DNA from: Flavobacteriaceae bacterium UBA2765 | GTDB taxonomy: Bacteria > Bacteroidota > Bacteroidia > Flavobacteriales > Flavobacteriaceae | Assembly: GCA_002352665.1 (NCBI GenBank) | Contig: DEIV01000106.1 | Span: forward strand, 1 to 10,842 | DNA: 10,842 nucleotides | Reading direction: 5' to 3' | Part shown: positions 7,075 to 10,842 of the stretch, in pieces | Position numbering within the stretch: the stretch's first letter is position 1 | How the letters are laid out: the number at the start of each line of letters is the position of its first letter | Notes under the pieces: generated by a model | Told to the model about the DNA's origin: nothing | Database searches by the model: none | The model's input: the letters and a program-made list of their open reading frames with translations, nothing else | Made by a program: the position numbers and the translations under genes

Positions 7075-7530
7075 TTACACTTCTTGAATAAGCAAATTCA
7101 TTACACATTCTGCAAGTAAAGTTTTGTCATTTTCAATGGTACATTTAATAGTACAAATACTATAAGAATCACTATCAAACCTAGAAATTAAATTGGCTTT
7201 ACTATTTATTACTTGTCCTACATTAGGCAGTTTATAAATTGCAACCGATTTAATTGCACTTATAAAACCGATTACGTTGTTCCCTTTCCCTTCAATATCA
7301 TCTTCTTCAAAGTAACTCTTCCCTACAATAGCTGAACATGTTTGAGCTGCATTTTCTATCAACCCAGCTTCAGATAATTTACCATTTGCAACAAAAAGGC
7401 AATCCTTTTTTATTTTAAAGTTGGTATCAACAGATTCAGAAAGCACATTCAACATATTGTCTACCATAAGCATAGGACTTCTATGTGGTAAGAAATTTTT
7501 AATATCTATATGTGGCTTCAAATTGCTCAA
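7075..7530 (-). CDS. FabZ/ApeP-like hotdog dehydratase, second copy
   Basis: A 151-aa single hotdog domain of the 3-hydroxyacyl-ACP dehydratase type. The opening FLPHRSPMLMVD (residues 13-24) is the usual FabZ-like N-terminal motif, and GLIENAAQT (56-64) matches the helix that carries the catalytic acid (Glu59). The FabZ histidine normally found in a GHFPG motif about 14 residues earlier is not present; Leu45 aligns there. Activity may therefore depend on a partner subunit or a different residue. The gene starts with TTG at 7530-7528, directly after the TAA of the previous dehydratase in the same frame; no ATG lies near, and a second TTG at codon 4 is the alternative. The expected role is removing water from 3-hydroxyacyl-ACP to build the polyene or the unsaturated DAR precursor. 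Confidence 0.82.
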   Translation of the reverse strand: MSNLKPHIDIKNFLPHRSPMLMVDNMLNVLSESVDTNFKIKKDCLFVANGKLSEAGLIENAAQTCSAIVGKSYFEEDDIEGKGNNVIGFISAIKSVAIYKLPNVGQVINSKANLISRFDSDSYSICTIKCTIENDKTLLAECVMNLLIQEV

Positions 7531-7968
7531 TTATTTGGCTATAACCGTCTTCATTTCACTAATAGCAATGGTTTCTTCATTTAATGTTACAACTATATGA
7601 ACCAAAGTAACACCCATAATTTCGTGTAAAATAGTAGCTGTAGTGATCAATTGTTCTTTTAATTTGGGCAATTTAAGAATTTCTACGCTTTTAATAGAAC
7701 CTATATATCCTGTTGGTGCAGGTTTTTGTAGTAAATAATATTGGTATCCGGTGTATAATGCCACTGTTTGTGCCATATGTTCGATCAGACCAGACTCAGT
7801 AAAATATTGATTATTATAAAAAATATTATCATTGGTAATTGTTAGACCTGATACCACATTTTTATCAGAATAATGTAATAGCTTATCCACCATTACAAAC
7901 GGATACTTTTGAGGAATTAGATCACTAAGAACAACATTCTCTGGAATATTTTGTTCAAAACGATCCAT
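7531..7968 (-). CDS. FabZ/ApeP-like hotdog dehydratase, first copy
   Basis: A 145-aa hotdog protein related to the following gene. DLIPQKYPFVMVDKLL (residues 16-31) is the family N-terminal motif, with Gln20 where most members have His, and GLIEHMAQT (60-68) carries the presumed catalytic Glu63. Aligned to FabZ, the GHFPG histidine position is occupied by Ile49, so the textbook His/Glu dyad is incomplete; His64 next to Glu63 might matter but this is speculation. The ATG (7968-7966) directly follows the DarB stop codon and its own TAA abuts the start of the second copy. Adjacent paired copies suggest a heterodimer, as reported for the dehydratases ApeI and ApeP of aryl-polyene pathways (inference by analogy). 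Confidence 0.83.
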   Translation of the reverse strand: MDRFEQNIPENVVLSDLIPQKYPFVMVDKLLHYSDKNVVSGLTITNDNIFYNNQYFTESGLIEHMAQTVALYTGYQYYLLQKPAPTGYIGSIKSVEILKLPKLKEQLITTATILHEIMGVTLVHIVVTLNEETIAISEMKTVIAK

Positions 7969-9105
7969 TTAGCAAACAGTTAACAAGGCATAGGCATAAG
8001 AAAATCTTGCACTTTCAGGCACAGATAACAAAATTTTATCTCCAGTATTTAACTTTCCAGAATCAACCAATTCTTCTAACATAATATAAATTGAAGCCGC
8101 ACCGACATTTCCTATTTTATCTAAATTTAAAAACCATTTTTCCCAAGGAATTTCAACATCTTGATTTTTCATTTCATCAAAAAGTTTTTCTTTAAAATAA
8201 TAGGAAGAAATATGTGGTAAATAATAGGAAATATCACCTGGTTTAACACCGTGCTTTTCAATTGAGTTCTTTAAGCTATCAACACCTTTTTTTAGAATAT
8301 TATCACCGAGTAATTTAACATCTTGCTTCATCGCAAATAAAGATTCTTCACTCCATTGATGAGCATTATATTCGCTCCATGGTTTTAAATGACCACTTTC
8401 TAATTTATCAGCACCAGCGTACATACAGGCTTCTAACTCATAAGCGTAAGAATATCCTTCCATCCATTCAATTTTCAACGGCTGTTTACCCTTGGGTTCA
8501 CTTTCCAACAAAAACGCTCCTGCACCATCAGACAACATCCAACGTAAAAATTCTTTATTAAAAGCAATGATTGGTTGTTCTTCTAATACTTTTAAATGAT
8601 TGATTTCATCTTCAAAAGTATTGGCCATCATCCATGAAGAAGTTCTCTCTGAACCGGTACAAACAGCGTTTTTAACCTGTTTAGCTTTTACAGCCAAGTA
8701 ACCATATTTTAAAGCACTCATACCTGAACAACAAGCACCGGAAGGTGAATTTATTTCCAGATTTCTATTTTTTAAGAAGCCATGTACCATAGCGGTATGC
8801 GAAGGTAATATTTGATCGGGGCTAGAAGTCCCACAAGAAAGCAATTCTATATCTTGGGTGGTAAAATCTTCATCATCACATAACAATTCAATGGCTTCTT
8901 TTGTTAATTGAGCATTGTTGTGGGTGATATTACCGGCATCATCAATAGCGTAATATCTATTTGTAATTTTATTATTACGTAAAACTATACGTCTTGCCTT
9001 AGATGTTTTACCATTTAAAAAACCTAGTTTCTCCTCCATTTCTTCATTGGACACAGGGTTATTAGGCAAAAATTTTGCAATTTTTGTTATATAAACATCG
9101 TTCAT
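7969..9105 (-). CDS. darB: DarB-type ketosynthase III (dialkylresorcinol pathway)
   Basis: A 378-aa FabH/KAS III-fold enzyme. The triad is visible: Cys126 in GACCSGM, His298 in LPHIS and Asn333 in GNVGAAS. In the DAR pathway DarB condenses two fatty-acid-derived thioesters (a 3-ketoacyl and an alpha,beta-unsaturated chain in described systems) to give a cyclohexanedione, which is then aromatised to a 2,5-dialkylresorcinol. The assignment to DarB rather than a housekeeping FabH rests on the DarA gene immediately upstream (TAATG, 1-nt overlap), the length (FabH is usually about 320 aa) and the pigment-type neighbours. It has two adjacent cysteines at the active site (125-126); Cys126, just before Ser-Gly, aligns best with the FabH nucleophile. 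Flexirubin pigments contain a dialkylresorcinol, so this is the resorcinol half of the pathway. Confidence 0.92.
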   Translation of the reverse strand: MNDVYITKIAKFLPNNPVSNEEMEEKLGFLNGKTSKARRIVLRNNKITNRYYAIDDAGNITHNNAQLTKEAIELLCDDEDFTTQDIELLSCGTSSPDQILPSHTAMVHGFLKNRNLEINSPSGACCSGMSALKYGYLAVKAKQVKNAVCTGSERTSSWMMANTFEDEINHLKVLEEQPIIAFNKEFLRWMLSDGAGAFLLESEPKGKQPLKIEWMEGYSYAYELEACMYAGADKLESGHLKPWSEYNAHQWSEESLFAMKQDVKLLGDNILKKGVDSLKNSIEKHGVKPGDISYYLPHISSYYFKEKLFDEMKNQDVEIPWEKWFLNLDKIGNVGAASIYIMLEELVDSGKLNTGDKILLSVPESARFSYAYALLTVC

Positions 9106-10040
9106 TATTGGTTCTTCAATTTTTGGTTAACAGATGCGAAATATTTTTGATCTTTTTTAATACTGCCAATAAATGGCAAATAAGTCAACAAAAATACAAT
9201 AAAAACTATTGGTGCAATGAACCAAATCGCAAATTTTAAATATTTATTAAATAATCCTATCCATTTTAGTCTTTTTTTGTCTCCCGGTTTCCCTTTTTTT
9301 ATGATTAAATTTGCCCATTTTCCAAATAAAACATTCGCTCTTTTATCGACCAAAACCAAAAACGAGTTTATTGTTACCGCATCAATTTTCAATAAATTAT
9401 CTTGTAAATCTTGATACTCATTTTGAAGTAAACAGTTTAAAATTGGCTTTCCGAATTTTACGGCTTCATCAATGTCTTTTTTTGAAACTCCTGGTTTTGG
9501 GAAAATACCCAAATAAGATTCTTTTTTACCACTAAACATCCATTTTTCAATAGTAATAACACTAACATGATTAATATGACGGTCAATAAGCACTATATTT
9601 CCTACTAATTTGGCTTGATTCTCATTTAGTAAAACTTTCATTTTCTCTTGTGCCTGAATCCACATATTTCTACAACCAATTACCGTAATAACCGGTGTAT
9701 CCTTCAAAATTAATTTTGCTGCATCTGATTTTAAAAATGAATTAACAGGGATAGATGGTGTTAAATACCAAATTTGATAGGCCAATATCACCAAATCATA
9801 TTTTTTTGAAAATAATTCAGGTTGTGGTTCTTCTAAATCACATGGAATTTGTAAAAAAGATTCCGGGAAGGCATCATAGAACTTATCCTTCTGCCATGGA
9901 AAGTTATACTCATCAATGGGTTGTATTTTATGGTAACTAACATTAACATTTTCAGCATTTTCTAATTCTTTAACAACATTTTGGGCAATTTCTCGCAATT
10001 GACCGGATTGTGTATAATAAATGACCAATACATTTTTCAT
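9105..10040 (-). CDS. darA: DarA, dialkylresorcinol condensing enzyme (flavodoxin-like)
   Basis: A 311-aa protein with a flavodoxin-like N-terminal domain: strand VLVIYYT followed by the phosphate-binding-type turn QSGQLREIA (residues 11-19), a second strand YDLVILAYQIWYLTPS (81-96) and VITVIGCRNMW (117-127). A hydrophobic segment near the C-terminus (about 268-291) is probably membrane-inserted. DarA acts with DarB and is thought to carry out the oxidation/aromatisation of the cyclohexanedione to the resorcinol, probably with a flavin. The ATG at 10040-10038 follows the acyltransferase stop by 3 nt. Length, fold and the adjacent DarB give a confident family assignment. The membrane segment suggests that the lipophilic product is made at the inner face of the membrane. 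Confidence 0.92.
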   Translation of the reverse strand: MKNVLVIYYTQSGQLREIAQNVVKELENAENVNVSYHKIQPIDEYNFPWQKDKFYDAFPESFLQIPCDLEEPQPELFSKKYDLVILAYQIWYLTPSIPVNSFLKSDAAKLILKDTPVITVIGCRNMWIQAQEKMKVLLNENQAKLVGNIVLIDRHINHVSVITIEKWMFSGKKESYLGIFPKPGVSKKDIDEAVKFGKPILNCLLQNEYQDLQDNLLKIDAVTINSFLVLVDKRANVLFGKWANLIIKKGKPGDKKRLKWIGLFNKYLKFAIWFIAPIVFIVFLLTYLPFIGSIKKDQKYFASVNQKLKNQ

Positions 10041-10043
10041 AAG

Positions 10044-10842
10044 CTAATCATTTCTCTTCATATCATCCCAAAAATCAAAATAATTAAACCATTGTAAGGG
10101 ATATTGTTTTAAAATCCATTCTATACTTTGCGTATAATTCTGCAACAAACCTTTAGCATCTCTATTTTTTGCAGTGGCTACACGAGTATATAAATGATAA
10201 TGTTTACTGGTTTCTTTCATAACGTAGACAAAGGCTACCGGCACATTCAATCGTGATGCCAATAAAAACGGCCCTGCAGGAAAATTAGCTGCTTTTCCCA
10301 ATAAATTTTCAGAAAGCACTTTATTCCCATCAAAATAACGATCTCCTGTAAAGCAAATTAATTCATTATTGTTTAGGGCATTATTAATATCAAAAATATG
10401 AGACAGGTCTTCTTTTATAATAATAAATTTAATATTAGATTTTAAAGATATACTTTCTAAATAATCTTTTATTGCACGATGTTCATTATCAGTAGTGACT
10501 AAATTAATTTGAGAAAAATCTTCAAGCTCACTAAAAAAATATTCGGCTATTTCAAAATTACCTACATGAGCACTTATTAAAATACCGCCTTGCTTCTTTT
10601 TTAATAATTCTAGAATCACTTCTCCTCCATCATGCTCAAAAGTAAACTTTTTTCTTAAACCAGAAGAGATTGCCACTTTGTCAATAATAGTTTGACCAAA
10701 CCTATAGTTATTTCTATACACCTTAAAAAAACTAATAATTTTTGAGAAACCTAAGCGTTTATGAAAATAATAAAGACTTGCTTTAGTACCTTTAGTTGAA
10801 AATAGTAAAAAATAAAAAGAGACGAAGTATAGAAGGAAATAG
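10044..10842 (-). CDS. LpxL/HtrB-type lipid acyltransferase (5' end outside window)
   Basis: The frame is open to the right edge, giving 266 codons plus one base, so the true start lies beyond the window. A GTG at 10721 could be mistaken for the start, but the upstream codons encode a typical family N-terminus: a hydrophobic membrane stretch, then STKGTKASLYYF and KRLGFSK. The HX4E/D motif of lipid A acyltransferases is HVGNFE (10568-10551), where His and Glu are catalytic, and GDRYFDGNK plus FPAGPFLLASRLNVPVAFVY are characteristic of the second half. The family moves acyl chains from ACP to lipid acceptors at the inner membrane. Such genes are regular members of aryl-polyene and flexirubin clusters, where they are thought to attach or modify the pigment lipid; the exact acceptor here is unknown. 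It is the first gene seen in the operon, 3 nt ahead of DarA. Confidence 0.9.
   Translation of the reverse strand, partial: YFLLYFVSFYFLLFSTKGTKASLYYFHKRLGFSKIISFFKVYRNNYRFGQTIIDKVAISSGLRKKFTFEHDGGEVILELLKKKQGGILISAHVGNFEIAEYFFSELEDFSQINLVTTDNEHRAIKDYLESISLKSNIKFIIIKEDLSHIFDINNALNNNELICFTGDRYFDGNKVLSENLLGKAANFPAGPFLLASRLNVPVAFVYVMKETSKHYHLYTRVATAKNRDAKGLLQNYTQSIEWILKQYPLQWFNYFDFWDDMKRND

Larger units (their letters stand above)
2065..10842 (-). other. Single compact transcription unit (flexirubin/DAR-type operon, part)
   Basis: Ten genes on one strand follow each other with almost no spacing. In transcription order the junctions are a 3-nt gap, a TAATG 1-nt overlap, two directly abutting stop/start pairs, a 10-nt gap, a 1-nt gap, a 4-nt ATGA overlap, an 8-nt overlap, a 2-nt gap and a final 4-nt ATGA overlap. 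There is no room for an internal promoter except inside coding sequence. This implies one polycistronic message with translational coupling, started upstream of 10842. I see no convincing intrinsic terminator in the 118 nt after the last stop codon at 2065. Confidence 0.85.

Noticed and set aside
9217..9535. Two overlapping plus-strand open frames of 65 and 74 codons
   Set aside because: Both are antisense to DarA in AT-rich sequence and overlap each other in different frames.
10719..10721. GTG as the start of the LpxL-like acyltransferase
   Set aside because: The frame continues upstream to the window edge with a family-typical N-terminal sequence, so this GTG is an internal valine codon.
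1..10842. CRISPR array, tRNA, rRNA, insertion sequence or transposase
   Set aside because: No regularly spaced repeats, no cloverleaf-like gene or rRNA-like stretch, and no transposase-like protein were found on either strand.

Overview
The window looks like a chromosomal piece of a Bacteroidota genome, most likely class Flavobacteriia. The base composition is AT-rich, the genes lack obvious Shine-Dalgarno sequences, and there is a TAnnTTTG-type promoter hexamer-equivalent upstream of one gene. The gene content matches the flexirubin / aryl-polyene plus dialkylresorcinol (DAR) pigment clusters known from this phylum. All supported genes lie on the minus strand, so transcription runs from high to low coordinates.

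Region 10842 to 2065 is one very tightly packed gene string: junctions are 8-nt, 4-nt or 1-nt overlaps, or gaps of at most 10 nt. In transcription order it holds: an LpxL/HtrB-type acyltransferase (5' end outside the window); DarA and DarB, the dialkylresorcinol-forming pair; two FabZ-like hotdog dehydratases; a 133-aa protein I do not recognise; a BtrH-N-domain acyltransferase-like protein; an ABC-2 ATPase and its permease; a hotdog thioesterase; and a FabF-like ketosynthase with an intact Cys-His-His triad. Together they fit building and reducing acyl/polyene chains on an acyl carrier protein (ketosynthase, dehydratases, thioesterase), making the resorcinol half (DarA, DarB), joining or anchoring the parts (BtrH-like and LpxL-like acyltransferases), and moving product or precursor across the membrane (ABC-2 transporter). 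No acyl carrier protein, ketoreductase, aromatic starter enzyme or second FabF-like ketosynthase is in the window, so the cluster should continue beyond 10842 and/or below 1.

Region 1107 to 1946 holds a lipoprotein-type class D beta-lactamase with no obvious pigment role. It is closely bracketed by a 9-bp inverted repeat (1097-1105 and 1957-1965), and a structured non-coding stretch of about 180 nt with related motifs lies on its 3' side. This looks like a one-gene cassette inserted between the pigment operon and the next gene.

Region 1 to 761 is the 5' part of an O-methyltransferase-type SAM-dependent methyltransferase with a winged-helix dimerisation-type N-terminus; it runs off the left edge. 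Such enzymes occur in flexirubin-type clusters, so it probably belongs to the pathway, but it appears to have its own promoter.

The overall system (flexirubin/DAR) is a known type. The less well explained parts are the 133-aa protein, the job of the BtrH-like protein, the two dehydratases that lack the usual FabZ histidine, and the beta-lactamase cassette.
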